DNA of 56,614 nt from an uncultured Oscillospiraceae bacterium (GTDB lineage Bacteria > Bacillota > Clostridia > Oscillospirales > Oscillospiraceae). The first letter of the stretch is position 1, and every line of letters begins with the position of its first letter. The stretch spans positions 71,297-127,910 of the forward strand of contig CALWWW010000004.1 in NCBI GenBank assembly GCA_944385365.1. The letters run 5' to 3'. The notes under the pieces were generated by a model. The model had not been told where the DNA came from. It worked only from the letters and a program-made list of their open reading frames with translations, and did not search any database. Made by a program: the position numbers and the translations under genes. Positions 1 through 8,745 of this stretch are shown here, in pieces.

Positions 1-224
1 CGTTCCTGTTGGGAGAACAAATCACGGTGACGGTTCTGGGCGTGGAACCCAATGGCACAGTGAATCTGGGTATTGATGCGCCGCGGAACGTATTGATACT
101 GCGGAGCGAGTTGCAGCAGGCTGTGTCAGCAAATAAAGAGGCGGCAGCTGGCGATATGGCACTGGTGGAAGCGTTGGAAACGGCACTGTTCCATGTGGAA
201 CAGCATAAGGAGGATAACCAATGA
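1..224 (+). CDS. csrA: Translational regulator CsrA, 5'-truncated by the window edge
   Basis: The reading frame enters at base 3 and reads FLLGEQITVTVLGV..., followed by LGIDAPRNVLILRSEL. This is the core of CsrA, the small RNA-binding dimer that binds GGA motifs near ribosome binding sites and, in Bacillus subtilis, represses flagellin translation until FliW sequesters it (family knowledge). About 13 N-terminal residues lie outside the window. The tail after the core (AVSANKEAAAG... to HKEDNQ) is longer and more helical-looking than in minimal CsrA proteins. The stop codon overlaps the next start (ATGA), which suggests translational coupling. The flagellin gene just downstream is the expected target; fliW would be expected upstream, outside the window. 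Confidence 0.93.
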   Translation, partial: FLLGEQITVTVLGVEPNGTVNLGIDAPRNVLILRSELQQAVSANKEAAAGDMALVEALETALFHVEQHKEDNQ

Positions 225-409
225 GCATGACAAGCAGCATTGCCGGGGCATCCATGTCTATGGCCTCGGCAGAATTGATGCAGCAGTATTCCCTGTCTGT
301 AACCAAAAAGGTCATGGACACGCAGGAGGTTATGGCACAGAATATGCTGGAAATGCTGCCCCAGCAGACTGCTCCTGCCAAAGGAATATATATTGATACC
401 TATGCATAA
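221..409 (+). CDS. YjfB-family putative motility protein
   Basis: This is a 62-residue protein beginning MSMTSSIAGASMSM and rich in Met, Ala and Ser, with a central helix (KKVMDTQEVMAQNMLEML) and a short tail ending in IDTYA. The pattern fits the YjfB family of small proteins that often sit beside flagellin genes. The function is not established; an association with motility is family knowledge only. The gene overlaps csrA by four bases (ATGA) and has an AAGGAGG ribosome binding site at 207-213. A terminator follows directly, so csrA and this gene form the end of an upstream operon. Confidence 0.8.
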   Translation: MSMTSSIAGASMSMASAELMQQYSLSVTKKVMDTQEVMAQNMLEMLPQQTAPAKGIYIDTYA

Positions 410-414
410 AGGAA

Positions 415-448
415 CGGGAACGCCGAGGCCATGGCGTTCCCGCTTTTT
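415..448 (+). terminator. Intrinsic terminator after csrA-yjfB
   Basis: A perfect 10-bp stem (CGGGAACGCC with GGCGTTCCCG, loop at 425-432) is followed by CTTTTT. It separates the upstream operon from the flagellin transcription unit. Confidence 0.9.
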
Positions 449-519
449 GTGCGCAATAACTTCCTGTTGGTGTGCCTTTGGCGCGTCATAAAATTTTGGA
501 AATTTTTTTGCGTTTGCCC

Positions 520-546
520 TTAACTTTTAAAGTATTGGTACGATAT
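520..546 (+). promoter_or_regulatory. Candidate sigma-28 (FliA) promoter for flagellin
   Basis: TTAA at 520-523, a 15-base spacer and TACGATAT at 539-546 match the layout of sigma-D/sigma-28 promoters (TAAA-N15-GCCGATAT). The same spacing and similar boxes occur before cheA, fliD and the chemoreceptor. The predicted transcript start near 553 leaves a leader of about 100 bases before the flagellin start codon. Confidence 0.7.
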
Positions 547-606
547 AAGAAATGTAAGGTTTAAGCCGTCAGCTGTGAAGGCCTGCGGAGGGCGGCAAAA
601 CACCAA

Positions 607-643
607 AGGATGAGAAGGAACTTATCCTATTTTTTCAAGGAGG
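607..643 (+). promoter_or_regulatory. Flagellin leader hairpin with loop GGA plus Shine-Dalgarno: probable CsrA target
   Basis: AGGATGAG (607-614) pairs with CTTATCCT (621-628), with one G-U pair, around the loop AAGGAA (615-620), which shows GGA in a hairpin loop. The ribosome binding site AAGGAGG (637-643) supplies a second GGA eight bases before the ATG at 652. CsrA dimers are known to bridge such a pair of sites in the B. subtilis flagellin leader. The run of T at 630-635 after the stem means it could also act as a weak attenuator. Confidence 0.6.
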
Positions 644-651
644 AACTTTTT

Positions 652-2802
652 ATGCGTATTCAGCACAATATTATGGCGATGAACGCCTATCGCAACTACA
701 ACACAAACAATAGCGCTCTGTCCAAAAACCTGGAGAAGCTGTCTTCCGGCTATAAGATCAACCGCGCCGGCGACGATGCTGCTGGTCTGGCTATCTCTGA
801 GAAGATGCGTGCTCAGATCACTGGCCTGGGTGTAGCCCAGAAGAATGCCCAGGACGGTATTTCTCTGGTGCAGACCGCTGAAGGCGCTCTGACTGAGGTT
901 CACGATATGCTGAACCGTATGGTCGAGCTGGCCAACCAGTCTGCCAATGGTACCTATGCGGATGAAGTTGACCGTGAGAATCTGCAGGCTGAGGTGGATC
1001 AGCTGCGCAGTGAAATTGACCGTATTGCAGATGCTTCCAACTTTAACGGCATCAATCTGCTGGACGGCAATTTGTCTGAGGCCAAGGGACTGACCGAAGC
1101 CCTTAATATTGTTTCTTTGGACGCCAAAAAGACCGGCGATCTCGGTACTCTGGGCGGCACTGCAACCGATGGTGAACTGACGCAGGGTACCTCTGAGGTC
1201 AAATATTCCGCCAGCTTCTATATTGCCGATATGACCAACAACAATGCTGGTAATAAGACCATTACAGTTGGTTATAAGGATAATAATGGCGCTGACAAGA
1301 CGGTCACACTGACTATTGCCAGCGGAAAAACCGCTACCATTGATGGCATTGTGGCGGCACTCAATGCTGGTACGACCACTGGCGATGTCACATTGGCAGA
1401 TAGTGGTGATGCGGCTGATGGCACTGGCAAGGGCGGTAAGTTTAGTGAGCTCTTTGAGGTGACCAAGAACGGCAACGTTCTTACCATTACTGCAAAAATC
1501 TCCAATGGCGATAAGCTCAACAGCACTAAATCTGAAGTCCTCGATGGTTCAAAAATTTCGGTGGGCACCATTGGCAATACTTTCGACACGGCTGATGTCA
1601 ATGATGCGATTGATAAAATCAAAGAGAACTACGATGGTGCAGGTGCAGACGCCATTGGTTACGGTACTGCTGCGGGTGAGGCAACCAAATATGTGGCAGA
1701 GACCAAGGCGTCCTATACGGTTGCCAGCACCACCTTGGCGTTGGATGCTGGTATGACTGGTAAGGATATGCACCAGATGGCTGTGCAGATTGGTGAGTAT
1801 ACCTACATCATCAAGAGCGGCACCCAGGCTGTCGATAAGACCATCGAAGATGCAGTCACAAATGGCAGCGGTAAGGTCAAGTATGTGGATGTCAAGGATA
1901 ACGATACTGCTACCCAGGTTGCAGAGAAACTCGCCGCTGCTATCTCTGCTGATGAGCAGAACAACGGTGGCTTTGTTGCTACTGCAGCGACTGGCACGCT
2001 GACCATCTCGGAGTCCACCAACCGTGCACAGAATGTGGTCACCTCCAATGATCCCGATGATGCGCTCAAGGCTGCTGACATTGGCAAGCTTGTCAACTAT
2101 GAGCTGGTGGCCGGCAGCAAGGCTGTAAACGGTACGATTACTGTGGATGCTGCCAAGATTACGGATGGTACCACCTTGACGTTTGGCGACAAGACTTATA
2201 CGCTGACGACTGATACCAGCAAGATCGGCTCTGGCTATATTCAGTTCAGCCGTAATGATACCAGCGAGGACATTGCCAAGGCTATTGCCGACGCTCTTAC
2301 GGGTGATGGAGCAACGGGTGTCACTGCAAGCAACAATCAAATTACCTTTGCCAATGCTGCTATTGATGGCGTTTTGTCCAAGAGCGATATCAGCATGAAG
2401 GGCACGGGTCTCCAGCTGCAGATCGGCGACACTTCTGATAAGTTCAGTCAGCTCCATGTTGTTGTTCAGGATATGCACACTGATTCCCTGGGCATTGAGA
2501 ATCTGTCCATTGCAGATCCCAATAGTGCTTCGGCGGCTATTGATAAGATCAAGGCTGCTATCAATACGGTTTCTTCTGTCCGCGGTACCTTGGGTGCTAC
2601 GCAGAACCGTCTGGAGCACACCATCAACAACCTGTCTGTCATGGAGGAGAACATCCAGAACGCTGAGTCTGCTATCCGTGATACCGATGTGGCTGAGGAA
2701 ATGATGGACTACACCAAGAATAACATCCTCATCCAGTCTGCCCAGGCCATGCTGGCTCAGGCCAACCAGGTTCCTCAGGGCGTGCTGCAGCTGCTGGGTT
2801 AA
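652..2802 (+). CDS. hag: Flagellin, large filament subunit (716 residues)
   Basis: The N-terminus (MRIQHNIMAMNAYRNY, then LEKLSSGYKINRAGDDAAGLAI) and the C-terminus (SAIRDTDVAEEMMDYTKNNI... ending QANQVPQGVLQLLG) are the conserved D0/D1 regions of flagellin. Between roughly residues 150 and 610 lies a long Thr-, Asp- and Lys-rich variable region exposed on the filament surface, making the protein far larger than the roughly 270-residue minimal flagellins. The start at 652 is chosen because AAGGAGG lies eight bases upstream; an in-frame ATG at 610 lies inside the leader hairpin. The gene stands alone between a sigma-28-type promoter and a terminator. fliB follows, so surface lysines may be methylated. 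No Cys residue is seen. Confidence 0.97.
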   Translation: MRIQHNIMAMNAYRNYNTNNSALSKNLEKLSSGYKINRAGDDAAGLAISEKMRAQITGLGVAQKNAQDGISLVQTAEGALTEVHDMLNRMVELANQSANGTYADEVDRENLQAEVDQLRSEIDRIADASNFNGINLLDGNLSEAKGLTEALNIVSLDAKKTGDLGTLGGTATDGELTQGTSEVKYSASFYIADMTNNNAGNKTITVGYKDNNGADKTVTLTIASGKTATIDGIVAALNAGTTTGDVTLADSGDAADGTGKGGKFSELFEVTKNGNVLTITAKISNGDKLNSTKSEVLDGSKISVGTIGNTFDTADVNDAIDKIKENYDGAGADAIGYGTAAGEATKYVAETKASYTVASTTLALDAGMTGKDMHQMAVQIGEYTYIIKSGTQAVDKTIEDAVTNGSGKVKYVDVKDNDTATQVAEKLAAAISADEQNNGGFVATAATGTLTISESTNRAQNVVTSNDPDDALKAADIGKLVNYELVAGSKAVNGTITVDAAKITDGTTLTFGDKTYTLTTDTSKIGSGYIQFSRNDTSEDIAKAIADALTGDGATGVTASNNQITFANAAIDGVLSKSDISMKGTGLQLQIGDTSDKFSQLHVVVQDMHTDSLGIENLSIADPNSASAAIDKIKAAINTVSSVRGTLGATQNRLEHTINNLSVMEENIQNAESAIRDTDVAEEMMDYTKNNILIQSAQAMLAQANQVPQGVLQLLG

Positions 2803-2846
2803 TCCGGCGGTTCAGCGCATAGCGTGAATCACAGAATCAATGAGAA

Positions 2847-2877
2847 GGGGCCGGTTCCCAGGAACCGGCCCCTTTTT
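2847..2877 (+). terminator. Intrinsic terminator of flagellin
   Basis: A perfect 12-bp stem (GGGGCCGGTTCC and GGAACCGGCCCC) with a two-base loop is followed by five T residues. It is a very strong terminator, in keeping with a highly expressed monocistronic flagellin gene. Confidence 0.95.
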
Positions 2878-2900
2878 GAATGACAGGAGGCAGTGCGGCC

Positions 2901-4118
2901 ATGGGCCAAAATACCGAAAAAACAATTCAGATCAAGACACAGCTACGCCCTGCTATTTATTCGTCCTTTCAATGTATTGCTGACCGGTGCCAGAATAATT
3001 GCTGCCATGACTGGAATATCCGATTTAGTAAAAAGGATTACCTCAAAGTCAAGCGAGCCCCTAAAACACCGGAATTGGAGGAATTGGCCAGACAAGCCAT
3101 GCATCGGTTGCCAGATGGTCAACGTACTTTAGAGAATTATGCAGAATTTTGTTCGGGAACAGGGAAATGTGCATGGCAGCAGGAAAATGGACTATGTGCA
3201 TTGCAGTTGGGCTGTGGTGAGGAAACGCTTCCATTGGTGTGCCGCCAATTTCCCAGGCATAAATTAAATTCGCCTATGGGAAGGCTCCATTCTCTTAGTA
3301 CAGCTTGTGAGGCCGTGGTGGAGTTGTTGTGGAATACTCCCGAGGGTATGGAATTTTGCGAAGATATGCTGCCAAAACAACAATGGTATATTGTAAACGG
3401 GGATAATAATTTGTTTTTCCATCCGGTTTTAATGTCTACCTCCATTGATATTTTACAGGAAAGACGGTTTTCATTATCAAGGCGACTTATGATTCTCGGA
3501 CTGGCGCTGGAAACTGTGCGAAACCAGGGATTTGAGAAATTCCAACCGGATGAATGGTTAACAAGGGTTCATTATCTTCTCTCGGAACCGTCTCTTTCAG
3601 AGCCGTTGGAACGTTCAAAACATAACCTTCCTTTATATTTAGCCCACCAATACCGTACCATATTTAAGATATGTCGGATGCGAAAAGGTTGGTGGGAAAC
3701 GCTGGTGAATCGTGTCGGTATGGTTGAATATACGGGCGATTATCAATGGGAATCCACGTATTCCGTTACAGAGTACCAAAAGAAGGTGGAAATTTTTGAT
3801 GATTATTTCGGTGATATTTCGTATTTTTGGGAAAATTTAATGGTAAATACGTTCTATTTTTTGGCGTTTCCAGATGTTTCGTCGCCGGAAAAATTGTGGA
3901 AAAGCTATGTTAATCTGTGCAACCTATATAGTCTGTTCCGGTTTACTGCTATCATAAATTGTGGCGAGTCACCCAGCCAGGAAAAACTGTTTGAGGCAGT
4001 TGTTATGGTGAGCCGTGGCATGATACATAACAAGCAACAAATGGCACTTCTTCAGGATGAATTCTTTAATAATGACAGCTCCTCGCTATCCCATATGGCA
4101 ATTTTGGTCCAGGGATGA
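2901..4118 (+). CDS. fliB: Flagellin lysine-N-methylase FliB
   Basis: The 405-residue protein has the FliB cysteine signature: C25, C30, C34 and C35 just before a conserved Trp (CCHDWNI), and a second group in CALQLGCGEETLPLVCRQFPR. FliB methylates surface lysines of flagellin; its position directly after a large Lys-containing flagellin fits. The ATG at 2901 is preferred over 2880 because AGGAGG lies at 2885-2890, between the two. The coding sequence is clearly richer in A+T, and in codons such as TTA, AAA and ATA, than the genes on both sides, which suggests separate acquisition. No obvious promoter is seen between the flagellin terminator and this gene, so it may depend on read-through. 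Confidence 0.88.
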   Translation: MGQNTEKTIQIKTQLRPAIYSSFQCIADRCQNNCCHDWNIRFSKKDYLKVKRAPKTPELEELARQAMHRLPDGQRTLENYAEFCSGTGKCAWQQENGLCALQLGCGEETLPLVCRQFPRHKLNSPMGRLHSLSTACEAVVELLWNTPEGMEFCEDMLPKQQWYIVNGDNNLFFHPVLMSTSIDILQERRFSLSRRLMILGLALETVRNQGFEKFQPDEWLTRVHYLLSEPSLSEPLERSKHNLPLYLAHQYRTIFKICRMRKGWWETLVNRVGMVEYTGDYQWESTYSVTEYQKKVEIFDDYFGDISYFWENLMVNTFYFLAFPDVSSPEKLWKSYVNLCNLYSLFRFTAIINCGESPSQEKLFEAVVMVSRGMIHNKQQMALLQDEFFNNDSSSLSHMAILVQG

Positions 4119-4164
4119 AAATTATACTGGGCGATGGAAGATATTCTTGCGATAGCAATAATAA

Positions 4165-4200
4165 AGGGACGCGTTACAAGTCATCTTGCAACGCGTCCCT
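4165..4200 (-). terminator. Hairpin terminator for the minus-strand che operon
   Basis: AGGGACGCGTT (4165-4175) and AACGCGTCCCT (4190-4200) form an 11-bp stem that can extend inwards. On the minus strand it is followed by TTTATTATT, fitting termination of cheA-W-R-B. It lies between the convergent fliB and cheB genes; on the plus strand no T-run follows. Confidence 0.75.
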
Positions 4201-4209
4201 AATCAACTA

Positions 4210-5256
4210 CTACATAGTTTTCAAATGCTGCAACAGCACCGATGCGATATTCTCACAGGATGCCTGAACGGTCACAGCACCGATTTCATAGGCTGCGCAC
4301 GGCATACCGTAAACCACACAGGATTCCCGATCCTGGCCAATGGTATAGGCCCCAGCCTTGCGCATTTTCAGCAGACCGTCGGCACCGTCGCGGCCCATGC
4401 CGGTCATAATGATACCCACCATATGACACTGCACCGTGGAGGCCATGGAGGTAAAAAGCGCGTCCACCGACGGACGGTGACCGCTGACCTTTTCGCCCGG
4501 CTGGCAGGAAACCGTGTACCGGCTGCCCATCCGCACCACCCGCATTTGCAGGTCCGCGGGAGCAATGAGGGCCAGACCCGGCCGGATTTCATCACCGTGA
4601 ACCGCCTCCCGGACTTCCATCTGACAAAGACGGTTCAAACGGTCGGCGTACATTTTGGTGAAGCCCACAGGCATATGCTGTACGATGACCATACCGGGGA
4701 TATCCGCCGGAAGCCGCCGCAGCACTTCCAGCGTGGCCTCGGTGCCGCCGGTGGAAGCGCCCAAACCAATGATGGTGGGCTTGGGCAGACGTCCCTGGGG
4801 ACGGCCCAGCAGCGGTGCCGGAGCCGGAACTGCGCCCCGTGCGGCCGGACGGTGGGGTACTCTGGCACAGGAGGCCACCAGCACCTTCTGAGCAAGAGCC
4901 AGCAAAAACGCCGCATTGGCATGGGGACCGTCGGGCTTGCGGACAAAATCCACAGCACCGGCGCTCAAGGCGTCAAAAACCCGCAGGTTCAGCGACGATA
5001 CGAGAATCACCGGCAGCGGGTGCTGGGGCAGAAACTTCGTCAAAAACTCAATACCGCTCTCCCCCGGCATTTCCACATCCATCGTCACCACATCGGGATG
5101 CAGCGCGAGGATTTTGTTGCGTGCGTCGGTGGTGTTGACGGCTGTCCCCACAATCTCAATCCGGGGATGTTGGGCCAGTCCTTGGGTAATCAGATTCCGC
5201 GCCACGGCCGAATCGTCCACCACCAGTACCCGAATCGGCTTGTTGTTTGCGATCAT
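4210..5256 (-). CDS. cheB: Chemotaxis protein-glutamate methylesterase/deamidase CheB
   Basis: 348 residues. The N-terminal receiver domain shows the acidic pair D14-D15 and phospho-acceptor D60 (TMDVEMPG). The C-terminal methylesterase domain carries the catalytic triad in the motifs GASTGG (Ser), QHMP (His) and GMGRDGADG (Asp). CheB removes methyl groups from receptor glutamates as part of adaptation and is activated by CheA phosphorylation. It is the last gene of the minus-strand cheA-W-R-B unit, 35 bases after cheR, with a GAAGGAAGG-type ribosome binding site. Confidence 0.96.
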   Translation of the reverse strand: MIANNKPIRVLVVDDSAVARNLITQGLAQHPRIEIVGTAVNTTDARNKILALHPDVVTMDVEMPGESGIEFLTKFLPQHPLPVILVSSLNLRVFDALSAGAVDFVRKPDGPHANAAFLLALAQKVLVASCARVPHRPAARGAVPAPAPLLGRPQGRLPKPTIIGLGASTGGTEATLEVLRRLPADIPGMVIVQHMPVGFTKMYADRLNRLCQMEVREAVHGDEIRPGLALIAPADLQMRVVRMGSRYTVSCQPGEKVSGHRPSVDALFTSMASTVQCHMVGIIMTGMGRDGADGLLKMRKAGAYTIGQDRESCVVYGMPCAAYEIGAVTVQASCENIASVLLQHLKTM

Positions 5257-5291
5257 GTGTCAGAAGCCTTCCTTCCTGTGACGCTGCCGCG

Positions 5292-6110
5292 TCACTTTTT
5301 CTGGTAGATGGATGGAGACACCTGGCGGAACTTGGGGTTCTGGCCCAGGGATTCCGAATGGCTGATAAAAAAGTAGCCGTGGGGCTCCAGCACATCGTAA
5401 AACCGCGACACCAACGCGTCGCGGGTAGGTTGGTCGAAGTAAATCATCACATTACGGCAGAAGATCACATCGAATTTCCGGCGGAAGCGCATGGGTTCCA
5501 TCAAATTGAAGGGGCGGAAAATCACGTTATCCCGCAGGGCCTTGGACACCTTGTACTTGCCGGACGCGGCATCCTTGGTGAAGTACCGGCGCACCCAGGC
5601 CTCCGGCATGTCTGCAGGCATGTCATAAAGCCCAATCTGCGCCTTTTGCATAGCCTGATGGGAGATGTCCGTGGCCAGGATGCGGGTATCCCATGTCCCC
5701 TTGCCGTTGAAAAATTCCTTGAGGTAGATGGACAGGGTGTAGGGCTCTTCGCCGCTGGAACAGCCGGCGCTCCAGATGGAGACGCTGCGTTCCCGCTGCC
5801 GGGCCACGGCCAACTGCGGCAGAATGGTGTTGGTCAGATAGGTGAAATGATCTTTCTCCCGGAGAAAATACGTGTAATTGGTGGTCAGCTTGTTGAGCAC
5901 CAGCTCCAGGTCTTCCTGGGACTTTGTCCGGAACAGGTGCTCCAAAAAGGGTTTCATACTGGTGTAGCCCCGCTCTTTGAGGGAGTGGGACAGACGGCTG
6001 GTGATCAGGGCGCGTTTCTTACTCAGATCGATGCCGTAGTTCTTTTGGATGAATTGCACCAAATTGTGAAAATCTTCGTCGGTTACGGTGAGATCGTGAA
6101 AAAAGTCCAA
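5292..6110 (-). CDS. cheR: Chemoreceptor glutamate methyltransferase CheR
   Basis: 272 residues. The N-terminal helical CheR domain (LVQFIQKNYGIDLSKKR) is followed by the SAM-binding fold with WSAGCSSGEEPYTL and FDVIFCRNVMIYFD, both hallmarks of CheR. It methylates receptor glutamates, opposing CheB. The start is a TTG codon at 6110 with AAAGGAGA upstream; no better ATG is in frame. It lies between cheW and cheB. Confidence 0.95.
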   Translation of the reverse strand: MDFFHDLTVTDEDFHNLVQFIQKNYGIDLSKKRALITSRLSHSLKERGYTSMKPFLEHLFRTKSQEDLELVLNKLTTNYTYFLREKDHFTYLTNTILPQLAVARQRERSVSIWSAGCSSGEEPYTLSIYLKEFFNGKGTWDTRILATDISHQAMQKAQIGLYDMPADMPEAWVRRYFTKDAASGKYKVSKALRDNVIFRPFNLMEPMRFRRKFDVIFCRNVMIYFDQPTRDALVSRFYDVLEPHGYFFISHSESLGQNPKFRQVSPSIYQKK

Positions 6111-6131
6111 GAAACTCCCCTCTCCTTTCTG

Positions 6132-6596
6132 TTACGCCTGCGTCAGCAGATTGGCGCAGTCAAACTCCAGCATCGTCTCGCCGTCGGGCAGAGAGCACAT
6201 ACCGGACACCAGGCGCTGATGCTCCTTGGCCGGAGACATGCACAGGGTGGCCGTGTCCAGATCGATCATCCGCAGGACCGTATCCACCAGAACGCCCACC
6301 AGCATCCCGTTAATGGTGAGGATGATGATGCAGTCTCTGTTGGTGGGGATTTGTCCCAGCATAATGCGGATATCCACAATGGGGATGATCTGGCCGCGCA
6401 GATTGATGATGCCGCAGACGTAAGACGGCACCAGCGGAATCGGCGTAATGGGATGGTTGGTGATGATTTCCACCACATAGTCCGCCGCCGCGCCAAACAG
6501 CAGGGCATCGGAACGAAACAGCAAATATTTACACAGCGTATCGTCGACTGTGTCGGGGGTCAGGACCTGCTCGGTCTGCAGCTCATAATCTTCCAT
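6132..6596 (-). CDS. cheW: Chemotaxis coupling protein CheW
   Basis: 154 residues forming a single CheW-like double beta-barrel domain. Typical stretches are YLLFRSDALLFGAAADYVVEII near the start and GIINLRGQIIPIVDIR in the middle. CheW links chemoreceptors to the kinase CheA. AAGGAGGG precedes the ATG, and only 15 bases separate it from the end of cheA. CheV, encoded at 44152, is a second coupling protein in this locus. Confidence 0.95.
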   Translation of the reverse strand: MEDYELQTEQVLTPDTVDDTLCKYLLFRSDALLFGAAADYVVEIITNHPITPIPLVPSYVCGIINLRGQIIPIVDIRIMLGQIPTNRDCIIILTINGMLVGVLVDTVLRMIDLDTATLCMSPAKEHQRLVSGMCSLPDGETMLEFDCANLLTQA

Positions 6597-6611
6597 GGGG
6601 AACCCTCCTTC

Positions 6612-8705
6612 TTATTGGCCCTGATAGAGATTGTTGACGTCCAGAATCAGGCTGATATTGCCGTCGCCCAGGATGGTGCATCCGGCAATGCCGCTGCGCT
6701 TGATGTTGAAGCTGTTGAGGTAGCTGGGCAGGGGTTTCACAACCACCTGCTGCTCGCCCAGCAGTTCGTCGACGAAGAGGCAGTAAGACAGTTCGCCGGC
6801 TTCCAGCCAGATGAGAATGCCTTCCTCCACGTTGACGCGGCCGTCTTCAATCTGATACAGGTCCCGCATACGCACCACCGGATAAAACTCGCCCATGCAC
6901 TTGAACAGTTCGCCGTCGGAGGCGTCGCTGATAAGGTCCTTCTGGGAAATGCGGAAGGACTGACGGATATTGTGGATGGGAATGGTGAAGATGGAGCTGC
7001 CCACACTGACTTCCATGCCGTCCATGATGGCCATGGTCAGCGGAATTTTCAGCGTGGTGGTCATGCCCTTGCCCTGCTCACTGGTGATGGACACAGAGCC
7101 GCCAATGTCCTCCACGTTCTTTTTCACCACGTCCATGCCAACGCCGCGGCCGGAGAACTCCGTCACTTCGCTGTTGGTGGAGAAGCCGGGGGCCAGCAGG
7201 AAGGCCAGAATATCCTTGTGGGAGTATTCCACGCCCTCAAAGGCCAGACCCTGCCGGATGGCCTTGGCCAGAACGGCGTCGTCGTTGACACCCTGGCCGT
7301 CGTCGCGGATCTCGATGATGACCTCGCTGCCCGTGTGGCGGGCCGACAGAACGATCTCGCCCACCGGGTCCTTGCCGGCGGCAATACGGTCTTCGACGTT
7401 CTCCTCGATGCCATGGTCCATGGAGTTACGGACGATGTGCATGATGGGATCGCCGATGCTGTCCACAATGGTCTTATCCACTTCTGTGTCTTCGCCGATC
7501 AGGGTCAGATGAGCCTGCTTATCCAGCTTCTTGCACATATCGCGGACAATGCGGTTCATCTTCTGGAACGTGGCCGACACGGGGACCATGCGCAGGGACA
7601 TGGCCACATCCTGCAGCTCATCGGTGAGCTTCCGCAGCTGCCGGGCAGACTTGGTGAAGGCGTCCAGCTTAAGCCCCTTCAAGTCGGGAGAGGCGGTGAC
7701 CATGGATTCGGTGATGACGATTTCGCCCACCACCGCCGCCAGCTGGTCCAGCTTGCTGAGGCTGACGCTGATAAGGCTTTCCTTGTGATGGTTCTCGGTC
7801 TTTACCGGCGTGGCCTTGGACTGCGGCGCCGGTGCGGCGGCGGCAGCCGGGGCCGGAGCGGGCTGCTGGGCAGCCGGAGTCTCAGGCTGAGCCGGGGCCG
7901 ATGCAGGCTGCTCCGCAGCCGGAGCGGGCTGGGGAGCCGGAGCCGCAGGCGTTTCCACCGGGTCCATGGTCTGGTAGGTGCGGACGGAACCCATGCCGGT
8001 CACAGAGTGAACGGCGTTGTCCCGGTCCGTCCGATTGCGGAAACGCATGGTGAAGCCCGACTGGGCCACCAGGGCCGAAGTGGCAGGATCATGCTCCACG
8101 TCGGCGGGCTCAAAGGTAAAGTCCTCCTCGGGGCAAATGTCGTGGATGGAGGTCACGAGCATAAAGGCCCGCAGGTTCTCCATGCCGCAGCCCTCGTCGA
8201 AGAACACCTGCAGCCCATAGGGGAATCCCTCAGGCGCGTCGGCTGCTGCCGGTTCGCTGCCGCCGGACGGCTCTTCCGCCGCTGCCGGTGCAGTACCTTG
8301 AATTTGTGCGATAAAGCTATTAATTTTCTCCAACAGCGTGTCGATATTATCTGTGAGAGCTTCCCCGTTTTGGATGTGCTCGATCTCCTGCCGGAAGAAG
8401 TCGATGGTCTGGAAAAGCAGATCAAACAACTCCGGCCGGAGGCTCTCCGGCACGATGGAAATGGACTGCTCCCGGAGGATTGCGAAGAGGTCCTCGGCCC
8501 GGTGGGCGATGGTCATGAGGGAATTGAATTCCATCATGGCCGAAGAACCCTTGACGGTGTGCATGATACGGAAAATCGTGTTGATGTCATCGTTGGAAAA
8601 CGCGTCAGCCTGCTCCGCGGCCAACACAATGCTGTCCAACTGCTCTAAAAGCCCGTTGGTTTCATAGAGATAAGCGTCCAGAATGCTGTCGTTGCCCATA
8701 CTCAT
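6612..8705 (-). CDS. cheA: Chemotaxis sensor histidine kinase CheA
   Basis: 697 residues. In order: HPt domain with phospho-accepting H49 (MHTVKGSS); a P2-like response-regulator docking region (around residues 180-280); a Pro/Ala/Gln-rich linker; the dimerisation domain; the ATPase domain with VRNSMDHGIE (N box) and EIRDDGQGVN / FSGRGVGMDVV (G boxes); and a C-terminal CheW-like domain. It phosphorylates CheY, CheB and CheV in response to receptors. The start at 8705 (MSMGNDS) has AAGGAAGGG eight bases upstream; a longer frame to 8765 would run into the promoter. It is the first gene of the minus-strand che operon. Confidence 0.97.
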   Translation of the reverse strand: MSMGNDSILDAYLYETNGLLEQLDSIVLAAEQADAFSNDDINTIFRIMHTVKGSSAMMEFNSLMTIAHRAEDLFAILREQSISIVPESLRPELFDLLFQTIDFFRQEIEHIQNGEALTDNIDTLLEKINSFIAQIQGTAPAAAEEPSGGSEPAAADAPEGFPYGLQVFFDEGCGMENLRAFMLVTSIHDICPEEDFTFEPADVEHDPATSALVAQSGFTMRFRNRTDRDNAVHSVTGMGSVRTYQTMDPVETPAAPAPQPAPAAEQPASAPAQPETPAAQQPAPAPAAAAAPAPQSKATPVKTENHHKESLISVSLSKLDQLAAVVGEIVITESMVTASPDLKGLKLDAFTKSARQLRKLTDELQDVAMSLRMVPVSATFQKMNRIVRDMCKKLDKQAHLTLIGEDTEVDKTIVDSIGDPIMHIVRNSMDHGIEENVEDRIAAGKDPVGEIVLSARHTGSEVIIEIRDDGQGVNDDAVLAKAIRQGLAFEGVEYSHKDILAFLLAPGFSTNSEVTEFSGRGVGMDVVKKNVEDIGGSVSITSEQGKGMTTTLKIPLTMAIMDGMEVSVGSSIFTIPIHNIRQSFRISQKDLISDASDGELFKCMGEFYPVVRMRDLYQIEDGRVNVEEGILIWLEAGELSYCLFVDELLGEQQVVVKPLPSYLNSFNIKRSGIAGCTILGDGNISLILDVNNLYQGQ

Positions 8706-8745
8706 AAGCGGCACCCTTCCTTTTTCTGCAGAACTTATAATATAC

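Noticed and set aside
610-651. Earlier in-frame ATG (610) as the flagellin start
   Set aside because: It has no ribosome binding site and lies inside the leader hairpin, and the extension does not resemble flagellin; the ATG at 652 follows AAGGAGG and gives the conserved MRIQHN start.
5247-8648. A 1133-codon open frame on the plus strand opposite cheR-cheW-cheA
   Set aside because: It is the mirror of GC-rich coding sequence on the minus strand. It has no ribosome binding site, shows no domain pattern, and its protein is rich in His, Gln and Gly as expected for antisense frames.
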